In this document: positions 51,273-58,131 of the stretch, piece by piece
Layout: every line of letters begins with the position of its first letter
How positions within the stretch are numbered: the stretch's first letter is position 1
Origin: CAILHX01 sp046155285
GTDB lineage: Bacteria > Pseudomonadota > Gammaproteobacteria > Burkholderiales > Methylophilaceae
Direction of reading: 5' to 3'
Assembly (NCBI GenBank): GCA_046155285.1
Contig: JBJXEA010000009.1
Coordinates: 53,874 to 117,873, forward strand
Length of the DNA: 64,000 bases
Notes under the pieces: model-generated
Told to the model about the DNA's origin: nothing
What the model saw: only the letters and a program-made list of their open reading frames with translations
Databases searched by the model: none
Program-made: the position numbers and the translations under genes

Positions 51273-51665
51273 CTAAATGGCGAGAGGCCATTTGGGACGT
51301 TCGATATTATCGCTGATGGTTGAGTAGTCCGGACGGAAAGATTTGGGCGGGAAGGACTTAGACAAGGGTAATGGCGTGATGAATAAGGATTGTTCGGTCA
51401 CGCAATACAGGTGGCACAAGCCGCAAGCGCTATGCACATCACTGACTGGATGTTTGCCATGTCGTTCGTGGCTATGCGTGTCGGCATCAGCGCCACTATT
51501 TGCCACACTAGGATGTAGCACTACATCTACATCGTGTTCGCCGTAAGCAACCATCGCCGCTTGAGAAAACTGTAACGGTAGCAAAATCAACAAGCAAATA
51601 AGGTAGAACTTGCTAAGCAGGCTGTGTTTTGTGTAAGAGTTAATTTTTGAGCGCTTCTTGACCAT
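51273..51665 (-). CDS. Small His-rich secreted protein, CzcI-like
   Basis: 130 residues. N-terminal basic stretch and hydrophobic helix (FYLICLLILLPLQFSQAA, about 20-37) form a signal peptide. The mature part carries a His-rich run (ADTHSHERHGKHPVSD) and DVHSACGLCHLYC. It lacks a known enzyme domain. Proteins of this size and make-up precede czcC in several czc operons (CzcI in Cupriavidus) and affect pump regulation; the assignment rests on position and composition. Confidence 0.65.
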   Translation of the reverse strand: MVKKRSKINSYTKHSLLSKFYLICLLILLPLQFSQAAMVAYGEHDVDVVLHPSVANSGADADTHSHERHGKHPVSDVHSACGLCHLYCVTEQSLFITPLPLSKSFPPKSFRPDYSTISDNIERPKWPLAI

Positions 51666-51804
51666 TCACTCAGTGTAAGTTTTATTTTGGCACAGGTCAA
51701 TAATGTAGTTGCTGCGAAGTATATGTTCCATAAAGACGGTCAGAATGGCTTGCATTACTAGTAAACTGATCTCTTCTGAATAAAAAGGCTTTCCCAATTT
51801 GATC

Positions 51805-52551
51805 ATGAACGTTATGGATATCACACTAGTTGCCGGCCTATTTTTCCTCGTGGCCATCATCTTCTCCGCCATCGGCCACGCGGGCGCATCCGGCTATCTG
51901 GCGGTGATGGCCTTGATGGGCATGGCGCCTGCGGTGATGAAACCCACCGCGCTCACGCTGAATATCTTGGTTGCCACGGTTGCCACGATACAGTTTGCGC
52001 GCTCTGGTTTCTTTTCTTGGCGTGCACTGTGGCCGTTTGTAGTGACTTCCATCCCCATGGCCTTTTTGGGTGGCGCACATCAACTGCCGGGTGCGACCTA
52101 TAAGTTGGTGGTGGGCCTCATATTGGTGGCCTCCGCAGTGATGATTCTTGCTTCGCAAAAATTACGCATCGAAAAACCTACGCTGTTTCCGCATATGCCT
52201 ATTCCTTGGGCGCTGCTGTCGGGCGCTATTATCGGCCTAGTGTCTGGGCTGGTTGGTACGGGCGGCGGCGTGTTTTTAAGCCCACTGATGGTGCTGGCGT
52301 GCTGGGCAACAGTGCGCCAAGCCACAGGCGTGATTGCGGCGTTCGTGCTGTTGAACTCTATCGCTGGCTTGGCGGGCTACGTGTCTAAAATCGCACAACT
52401 GCCAGCGCATACCTATCTATGGCTGGGCGCGGTGCTGCTGGGCGCATTGATAGGCACTGAGCTGGGGCGTAAGCGCTTAAAACTGCCTGCGCTGGAAGGC
52501 ATTCTGGCCTTGGTGTTGTTGATCGCGGGGCTGAAGATGGCACTGCTTTGA
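51805..52551 (+). CDS. TauE/SafE-family sulfite/anion exporter-like membrane protein
   Basis: 248 residues from ATG 51805 (an upstream TTG and a downstream ATG at 51814 are alternatives; none has a strong ribosome site). About eight hydrophobic helices; the family element SGAIIGLVSGLVGTGGGVFLSPLMVL is near 140-166, and its first half mirrors the second. Substrates in this family are sulfonates, sulfite or sulfoacetate, so the cargo here is unknown. It is upstream of the nitrate block but a separate unit, because a sigma-54 promoter and NtrC-type site follow. Confidence 0.85.
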   Translation: MNVMDITLVAGLFFLVAIIFSAIGHAGASGYLAVMALMGMAPAVMKPTALTLNILVATVATIQFARSGFFSWRALWPFVVTSIPMAFLGGAHQLPGATYKLVVGLILVASAVMILASQKLRIEKPTLFPHMPIPWALLSGAIIGLVSGLVGTGGGVFLSPLMVLACWATVRQATGVIAAFVLLNSIAGLAGYVSKIAQLPAHTYLWLGAVLLGALIGTELGRKRLKLPALEGILALVLLIAGLKMALL

Positions 52552-52572
52552 TGCGGAGCCGTATCTTTCTAA

Positions 52573-52587
52573 GCACTTTCCTAGTGC
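52573..52587 (+). promoter_or_regulatory. NtrC-type binding site upstream of nasT
   Basis: GCACTTTCCTAGTGC: GCAC-N7-GTGC, the core dyad of NtrC sites, about 90 bases upstream of the -24 element, a normal enhancer distance. Confidence 0.65.
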
Positions 52588-52674
52588 GTAGTGTTTTCTT
52601 GAGCGCGTTGAGTGTCTTGGCGCTTAAATCCATAAGCTAATGATTTAATAATGTTTAACGGAGTTTATTTAACT

Positions 52675-52692
52675 CTGGCATAGGCCTTGCTT
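52675..52692 (+). promoter_or_regulatory. Sigma-54 promoter of nasT
   Basis: CTGGCATAGGCCTTGCTT, GG at 52677-52678, GC at 52689-52690, ten bases between; close to the consensus. Start near 52702, nasT ATG at 52726. Confidence 0.85.
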
Positions 52693-52725
52693 ATGTGTCA
52701 TTGAGCAAAAAACTTTAGGATAGTC

Positions 52726-53301
52726 ATGCTGAAAGTGCTGTTGGTTGACCAAAGCGTAAAGCGCTCAATGCCGCTCAAGCAGACTTTGCTTGATGTGGGC
52801 TACGCGGTGGTGGGGCGCATTTCGGATAGTGCCGACTTGAATCAGGCGGTGAATAAGCTGCAACCGGATGTCATCGTGATAGATGTGGATTCACCTAGTC
52901 GTGACACCTTGGAGCATATCGTGGTTTCTGGTGCTGATACGCCGCGCCCGATAGTGATGTTTGCTCACGATGGCGAACCCGAGCAGATTCGTTCGGCAAC
53001 GCGGGTAGGGGTGAGCGCTTATGTGGTCGGTGGTTTAGAAAGTGCCAGAATCCGCCCGATTATTGATGCCGCAATGGCGCGGTTTGAAGAATTTAGCGTG
53101 ATGAAGCAAGAGCTACAAAGCGTGACGCTGAAATTGAGCGAACGCAAGAATGTAGAGCGCGCCAAAGGTATTTTGATGCAGCAAAAGCAGTTGAGCGAGC
53201 AAGAGGCTTATGCGCTGATGCGCAAAATGGCGATGGATAAGCATATCAAGCTGGCCGAGTTGGCACAGCAAGTGGTAGACGCAGCGGCTTTGCTGCTGTA
53301 A
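52726..53301 (+). CDS. nasT: NasT-like ANTAR response regulator (antiterminator)
   Basis: 191 residues. A response-regulator-like receiver domain (VLLVDQSVKRSMPLKQTLLD onward, with DVIVIDVDSPS near 45-57) precedes a coiled linker and a C-terminal ANTAR domain (ERKNVERAKGILMQQKQLSEQEAYALMRKMAMDKH-like, about 140-175) that binds paired RNA hairpins. NasT relieves termination in nas leader RNAs. It lies directly upstream of such a leader and an intrinsic terminator. No NasS gene is adjacent (the nrtA product, or a distant protein, may be its sensor; not resolved here). Confidence 0.93.
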   Translation: MLKVLLVDQSVKRSMPLKQTLLDVGYAVVGRISDSADLNQAVNKLQPDVIVIDVDSPSRDTLEHIVVSGADTPRPIVMFAHDGEPEQIRSATRVGVSAYVVGGLESARIRPIIDAAMARFEEFSVMKQELQSVTLKLSERKNVERAKGILMQQKQLSEQEAYALMRKMAMDKHIKLAELAQQVVDAAALLL

Positions 53302-53316
53302 GGAAAGTTTTGAAAG

Positions 53317-53364
53317 TTGGCTCCAATGACGGGGTCAACAAAGTACCGAGGCAATGACTGCCTC
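53317..53364 (+). promoter_or_regulatory. ANTAR two-hairpin leader RNA (nasT-nrtA attenuator)
   Basis: Hairpin 1: TTGGCTCC / GGGGTCAA (two G-U pairs) around AATGAC at 53325-53330. Hairpin 2: GAGGC / GCCTC around AATGAC at 53353-53358 with one bulged or closing U. Both six-base loops have A at position 1 and G at position 4, the mark of ANTAR targets. The terminator follows after nine bases. Confidence 0.82.
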
Positions 53365-53372
53365 ACCCGGAC

Positions 53373-53423
53373 AAAGGCGTCCAATTCTGGCTGGTGACAG
53401 CGGGAGTTGGACGCCTTTTTTGT
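53373..53423 (+). terminator. Regulated intrinsic terminator before nrtA
   Basis: AAAGGCGTCCAA (53373-53384) pairs with TTGGACGCCTTT (53407-53418), then TTT. The 22-base loop can form a small extra hairpin. With the ANTAR hairpins just upstream it should stop transcription unless NasT binds. Confidence 0.88.
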
Positions 53424-53448
53424 TTGTTAAACATCAGGAGTGAATGTC

Positions 53449-54720
53449 ATGAGCAACAAAGATGAAAAAACTGAAGCAGCGAATCTTGAACGTAGAAATT
53501 TTTTCAAATTGGGCGTGGGCGCATTGGGCGCTTCGGCCATGATGGGCTTGATTCCTAGCGGCATACAGTCTTCTGCTTGGGCGGCAGGTTCGGATGCGCC
53601 GGAAAAGACTGAAGTCAAAATTGGTTTTATTCCGTTGACAGACTGTGCGCCGATTATCGTGGCCTCGCAGATGGGTTTCGACAAGAAATACGGCATCAAG
53701 ATTACGCCTAGCAAAGAGGCCTCTTGGGCGGCGATTCGTGACAAGACTGTGAATGGCGAGTTGGATGCCGCACACGTGTTGTATGGCTTGATCTACGGCG
53801 TACAGTTGGGCATCGGAGGTCAGCAGAAGGATATGTCGGTGCTGATGACCTTGAATAACAACGGTCAGGGCATCACGCTTTCCAACCAAATCAAGGACAA
53901 GGGCGTCAGCAGTGGGCCTAAGCTGAAACGCTTGATAGACAACGAGAACCGCGACTACACCTTTGCCCAGACTTTCCCCACCGGCACCCATGCCATGTGG
54001 CTCTACTACTGGCTGGCGACCTATGGCATCAACCCGATAAAGGACGTGAAGACCATCGTCGTGCCGCCGCCGCAAATGGTGGCGAATATGCGTGTAGGTA
54101 ATATGGATGGCTATTGCGTCGGTGAGCCGTGGAATGCCCGCGCCATCTACGACAAGGTGGGCTTCACCGTAGCGACTTCTCAAGATATTTGGGTGGATCA
54201 CCCAGAAAAGGTACTGGGAACGACTGCTGAATTCGCGCAGAAGAACCCCAACACCGCGCGCGCCATGATCATGGCCATCCTTGATGCCTGTCGTCACATA
54301 GACGCAACCGCCAACCGCGCGGCTGTGGCCAAGCTGATCTCTGGTAAGGCCTACGTCAATGCGCCGGAAGAGGTGATTGAAGGCCGCTTCCTTGGACACT
54401 ATGACAATGGCAATGGTAAGAAGTGGGAAGACCCTAACTACATGAAGTTCTTTGAGGACGGTAAGGTCAACTTCCCGTATCTCTCAGACGGCATGTGGTT
54501 CCTCACCCAGCACAAGCGCTGGGGTTTGCTCAAGGACGATCCTGACTATCTGGGTGTCGCCAAAAAGATCAACCGTATTGACCTCTATACCGAAGCCGCC
54601 ACGCAGTTGAAAGTGGCCGTGCCTAAGGATGCCATGCGTAGTTCCAAGCTGATAGACGGCACGGTGTGGGATGGCAAAGACCCGAAAGCTTATGCGGCTG
54701 GTTTCAAGATTAAGGCCTAG
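53449..54720 (+). CDS. nrtA: Nitrate ABC transporter, substrate-binding protein (NrtA)
   Basis: 423 residues. The N-terminus has twin arginines in ERRNFFKLG (residues 15-16) followed by a hydrophobic stretch and AWA|AG, a Tat signal. The mature part is the NrtA/SsuA-like fold (VKIGFIPLTDCAPIIVASQMGFDKKYGIKI). A GGAG site is nine bases before ATG 53449; a GTG at 53440 that directly touches that site is rejected. It binds nitrate (perhaps nitrite or cyanate) in the periplasm and delivers it to NrtB. Confidence 0.93.
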   Translation: MSNKDEKTEAANLERRNFFKLGVGALGASAMMGLIPSGIQSSAWAAGSDAPEKTEVKIGFIPLTDCAPIIVASQMGFDKKYGIKITPSKEASWAAIRDKTVNGELDAAHVLYGLIYGVQLGIGGQQKDMSVLMTLNNNGQGITLSNQIKDKGVSSGPKLKRLIDNENRDYTFAQTFPTGTHAMWLYYWLATYGINPIKDVKTIVVPPPQMVANMRVGNMDGYCVGEPWNARAIYDKVGFTVATSQDIWVDHPEKVLGTTAEFAQKNPNTARAMIMAILDACRHIDATANRAAVAKLISGKAYVNAPEEVIEGRFLGHYDNGNGKKWEDPNYMKFFEDGKVNFPYLSDGMWFLTQHKRWGLLKDDPDYLGVAKKINRIDLYTEAATQLKVAVPKDAMRSSKLIDGTVWDGKDPKAYAAGFKIKA

Positions 54721-54731
54721 AGGAATCCAAA

Positions 54732-55628
54732 ATGAGTAATGTCGTTGCGTTGAAATTGATCGAAACACCTGAGTCCGAAGTGACAGAACCCATTAAGACG
54801 GAGGCTGTGGTTGCAACTGAGCCGCAGCACACGGGCTATAGCCGCACTGTGGCGCCGGAATGGCTGACGGCTGGCTTGCGTCACGGCATCCCCATGTTGG
54901 TCGGGGTGCTGTTATTCCTCGCGCTGTGGGCGGTGCTGGCTCAGCAAACCGGCAGCTTGCCCGGCCCTGTTAACACTTGGGAATCTGCCAAGCTGGTGTT
55001 TGCCGATCCGTTTTATAACAACGGACCGAATGACCAAGGCATAGGCTGGAATATCCTGAATTCTTTGGGTCGCGTGGGGATTGGTTTCGGTTTGGCGGCG
55101 CTGGTGGGCATTCCTCTTGGGTTTGCGCTGGGTCGTTTTCGCTTACTGGCGGATATGGCAGCGCCCATCATTGGTCTACTACGTCCAGTCTCGCCACTGG
55201 CGTGGTTACCTATCGGCTTGCTGGTGTTCAAGGCAGCGAATCCGGCAGCCATTTGGGTGATTTTCATCTCCAGCATCTGGCCTATGGTGCTGAACACCGC
55301 GACTGGCGTGAAGGGTATTCCTCAAGACTATCTCAATGTCGCTCGTGTGCTCAATCTCTCGGAATGGAAAGTGTTCACCAAAATCTTGTTCCCAGCGGTA
55401 TTGCCACACGTGTTGACAGGTGTGCGGCTCTCCATAGGCGTGGCTTGGCTGGTGATTGTGGCTGCGGAAATGCTCACCGGCGGCGTGGGGATTGGCTTCT
55501 GGGTGTGGGATGAGTGGAACAACCTGAACGTGGAACACATCATCATCGCGATTTTTGTGGTCGGCATCATCGGCTTGCTGCTAGAGCAAGGCTTGGTAGC
55601 GCTGGCGCGTCGTTTTAGTCACGAATAA
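54732..55628 (+). CDS. nrtB: Nitrate ABC transporter permease (NrtB)
   Basis: 298 residues with about six membrane helices and a long cytoplasmic N-terminus (1-55). The ABC-permease loop AATGVKGIPQDYLNVARVLNLSEW-like (AxxG...) near 185-210 contacts the ATPase; the stretch GLLRPVSPLAWLPIGLL is characteristic of NrtB/TauC/SsuC. Starts 11 bases after nrtA. Confidence 0.93.
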   Translation: MSNVVALKLIETPESEVTEPIKTEAVVATEPQHTGYSRTVAPEWLTAGLRHGIPMLVGVLLFLALWAVLAQQTGSLPGPVNTWESAKLVFADPFYNNGPNDQGIGWNILNSLGRVGIGFGLAALVGIPLGFALGRFRLLADMAAPIIGLLRPVSPLAWLPIGLLVFKAANPAAIWVIFISSIWPMVLNTATGVKGIPQDYLNVARVLNLSEWKVFTKILFPAVLPHVLTGVRLSIGVAWLVIVAAEMLTGGVGIGFWVWDEWNNLNVEHIIIAIFVVGIIGLLLEQGLVALARRFSHE

Positions 55629-55641
55629 AGGAAAATACTTC

Positions 55642-56436
55642 ATGGAAAAATATGTACAACTGGAAGGCGTGAACATGGTGTTTGACACCAAGCGCGGCCC
55701 TTTTGTGGCCTTGAAAGAGGTTGACCTCAACATAGAAAAAGGAGAGTTCGTCTCAATCATCGGCCACTCAGGCTGTGGCAAGTCCACGGTGTTGAATCTC
55801 ATCGCTGGCTTGCTGATGCCTAGTCGCGGCTTGATGCTGTGCAACGGGCGGGAAATTGCCGGGCCGGGACCTGAGCGTGGCGTGGTGTTTCAAAATCATT
55901 CGCTGCTGCCTTGGCTGACTTGTTTTGACAACGTATATCTCGCCGTAGAGCGCGTATTTGCTGCCACCGAGGATAAATCCAGTCTGACCAAACGCACCAA
56001 AGATGCTTTGGCGCTAGTAGGTCTGACCCATGCCGAAATGAAATTTCCCGCCGAAATTTCCGGTGGCATGAAACAGCGTGTAGGCATTGCCCGCGCGCTG
56101 TCTATGGAGCCGAAAGTGCTGTTGCTGGATGAGCCATTCGGCGCGCTGGATGCCCTGACCCGCGCCAATCTGCAAGATGAGCTGATGAAGATAGTCGCCG
56201 CCACCAACAGTACGGTGGTGATGGTGACGCACGACGTGGACGAGGCGGTGCTGCTGTCCGACCGCATTGTGATGATGACCAACGGCCCATCCGCCACTAT
56301 CGGCGAAATTCTTGAAGTGAATCTGCCCAAGCCACGCCAACGCCTCAAGCTGGCAGAAGACTTGCGCTACAACCGTCTGCGTAGCGAGGTTCTCAAGTTT
56401 CTTTACGAACGCCATGTGCACAAGCTGGCCGCTTAA
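55642..56436 (+). CDS. nrtC: Nitrate ABC transporter ATP-binding protein (NrtC/NrtD type)
   Basis: 264 residues, one ABC domain: Walker A GHSGCGKST near residue 41, signature ISGGMKQRVGIARAL near 140, Walker B VLLLDEPFGALD near 160, and the H-loop VTHDVDEA. There is no fused substrate-binding domain, so it resembles cyanobacterial NrtD; as the only ATPase of the operon it should serve as a homodimer. Gene name follows operon order. Confidence 0.93.
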   Translation: MEKYVQLEGVNMVFDTKRGPFVALKEVDLNIEKGEFVSIIGHSGCGKSTVLNLIAGLLMPSRGLMLCNGREIAGPGPERGVVFQNHSLLPWLTCFDNVYLAVERVFAATEDKSSLTKRTKDALALVGLTHAEMKFPAEISGGMKQRVGIARALSMEPKVLLLDEPFGALDALTRANLQDELMKIVAATNSTVVMVTHDVDEAVLLSDRIVMMTNGPSATIGEILEVNLPKPRQRLKLAEDLRYNRLRSEVLKFLYERHVHKLAA

Positions 56437-56441
56437 ATTTT

Positions 56442-56543
56442 CCTCCCCCAAGTAGGGGGAGGGTCAGGGTGGGGGTGGAAAGTTTCGTGTTTGTTCGAGT
56501 TTGCTACCCCCATCCCAGCCTTCCCCCTCAAAAGGGGAAGGAG
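56442..56543. repeat. Palindromic repeat, family C (CCTCCCCC...GGGGG)
   Basis: CCTCCCCCAAGTAGGGGGAGG at the left, then GGGTGGGGGT; right half TACCCCCATCCCAGCC and TTCCCCCTCAAAAGGGG. Left and right halves are rough inverted copies. It is between the ATPase gene and the porin gene and may stabilise the upstream mRNA. Different in sequence from family A. Confidence 0.65.
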
Positions 56544-56579
56544 TTAAACCAGTTAACTTTTAAACTACAGGAGCTACAA

Positions 56580-57911
56580 ATGAAATTCAGAAAAAAATCA
56601 CTCGTCGCGGCACTGATGCTAGCATCTACCGTGGCTTTTGCCGAAGACACGCTGCCGCTGGAAGTGACTGACTACAGCATCTTGGATGCCATCAAAGAAG
56701 GCAGCCCAATGACCAGCTTTCGTATTCGTTACGAAACAGTAGACCAAGACCCATCCACAACCTTTACCCATGATGCTCACGCATTAACTCTGCGTAGTCT
56801 TGTGGGCTGGCAAACCGCGCCGTTTCACAACTTTAGCGTAGCAGCACAGATGATAGACGTGCATGTATTTAACGAAAACTATAACAACCGGGTTAATAAT
56901 CTGAATCAGCCCGGCAGAAGCGCTTATCCGGTGGTGGTTGACCCAGATTTCACCAATATCAACCAGTTGTATCTGGACTGGACTGGCATACGTAACACTA
57001 AGGTGCGCTTGGGTCGGCAGTCCCTCAAGCTGGACAATGTGCGCATGATAGGTAACATCGAATATCGCCAAGTGATGCAGGTGTTCGACGGGGTTTCGGT
57101 AGAGAACAAGAGCCTGCCGGATACCGAGCTTTATGCCTCGTTCTTTACCCGCAACCGCAATATCAACACCGACCTCAAGCCGGATAATACTGGCATCCTG
57201 CATGGCATCTATCGCATCAGCCCGACCGAGAGCTTGATTGGCTATGGCTACTTCTACAATCAGGAGCACGTAGCCACCGCCAGCGATATTTCCAACAAAA
57301 CCTTCGGCGTGCGTTTGGATGGTATCCGCAAGATAGATGACGACTGGAAAGTGCGCTACACCGCCGAGTTTGCTAAACAGAGTGATTTAGGTAACAGCGC
57401 CAATCGCACTGCAGCACAAGGTCAAGTGGACGCGCATTATTACAAGATAGGGGCGGGTGGTGACTACGGCAACTTGTGGGCGCGTGTGGATAGAGAAGTG
57501 CTTTCTAGCAATGAGGGTAAGTACGCCTTCCAAACGCCACTAGGCACTAACCACCTGTTTCAGGGCTGGGTAGACAAGTTTTTGACTACGCCTAACCAAG
57601 GGATACAAGACAATTTCGTTACTGCGGGCTACAAATACGGCGACTTTACCTTCTATACCGAATATCACTGGTTCAAGTCAGACGAAGACTTCGCCAAGGT
57701 GGGCGGGGGCACTGGCGATGACTTTGGTCGTGAATGGGATGCCTCGGTGATGTACAGCTATGGCAAGAACATCACCGCCAAGCTTGAATATGGCAGATAT
57801 ACAGAAGGTGATCAGCGTTCGGTGGCTTCTACTGGTGGCGCTGCATCGGCCACCGCGAATCGTGTGAGGGATACCGATAAGTTGTGGTTGACAGCGATGT
57901 ACACTTTCTAA
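56580..57911 (+). CDS. Alginate-export-family outer-membrane porin in the nitrate block
   Basis: 443 residues from ATG 56580 (MKFRKKSLVAALMLASTVAFA, a signal peptide; a start at 56469 lies in the repeat and adds no family sequence). The mature protein alternates strands of a large barrel (KVRLGRQSLKLDNVRMIGNIE, TELYASFFTRNRN) and ends with WLTAMYTF, an aromatic C-terminal strand. The family name is from AlgE; here, sited between nitrate uptake and nirB, it may admit nitrate/nitrite. That substrate is inference. Confidence 0.8.
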   Translation: MKFRKKSLVAALMLASTVAFAEDTLPLEVTDYSILDAIKEGSPMTSFRIRYETVDQDPSTTFTHDAHALTLRSLVGWQTAPFHNFSVAAQMIDVHVFNENYNNRVNNLNQPGRSAYPVVVDPDFTNINQLYLDWTGIRNTKVRLGRQSLKLDNVRMIGNIEYRQVMQVFDGVSVENKSLPDTELYASFFTRNRNINTDLKPDNTGILHGIYRISPTESLIGYGYFYNQEHVATASDISNKTFGVRLDGIRKIDDDWKVRYTAEFAKQSDLGNSANRTAAQGQVDAHYYKIGAGGDYGNLWARVDREVLSSNEGKYAFQTPLGTNHLFQGWVDKFLTTPNQGIQDNFVTAGYKYGDFTFYTEYHWFKSDEDFAKVGGGTGDDFGREWDASVMYSYGKNITAKLEYGRYTEGDQRSVASTGGAASATANRVRDTDKLWLTAMYTF

Positions 57912-57930
57912 CAACAATTGAATGCATTAC

Positions 57931-57962
57931 ACAAGGGCGCTGATTGCGCCCTCGTGTGTTTA
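57931..57962 (+). terminator. Terminator after the porin gene
   Basis: ACACAAGGGCGC and GCGCCCTCGTGTGT pair with a two-base bulge around TGATT; T-rich bases follow. Ends the nasT-porin unit. Confidence 0.75.
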
Positions 57963-57995
57963 TTACGCGTCAAATCGGGGCGTTAAATGTGTGGT

Positions 57996-58012
57996 TGCAC
58001 CGTAAGGCGGCA
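57996..58012 (+). promoter_or_regulatory. Partial NtrC-type site upstream of nirB
   Basis: TGCACC-GTAAG-GCGGCA: left half consensus, right half four of six, about 55 bases upstream of the -24 element. Confidence 0.45.
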
Positions 58013-58065
58013 TAGTGGCTTGAGAGCAATTACCTAACAACATGATTCATATGTACTACATGTAG

Positions 58066-58083
58066 TTGGCACGCGCCTTGCTC
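58066..58083 (+). promoter_or_regulatory. Sigma-54 promoter of nirB
   Basis: TTGGCACGCGCCTTGCTC matches the consensus almost perfectly, GG at 58068-58069 and GC at 58080-58081. Transcription would start near 58093, 39 bases before nirB. Confidence 0.9.
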
Positions 58084-58131
58084 ACTACTACGCACCAAGT
58101 TTGGGCGACAAGACTTTTGAGGGGCAAATGC

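Noticed and set aside
53434..54399. Long open frame antisense to nrtA
   Set aside because: A shadow of a strongly coding gene with biased codons; no ribosome site and no recognisable domain.
56469..56579. 37-residue extension of the porin in the nitrate block
   Set aside because: It is encoded by the family C repeat; a good signal peptide starts at 56580.
58066..58131. 22-residue extension of NirB
   Set aside because: Its codons coincide with the sigma-54 promoter, upstream of the expected transcript start.
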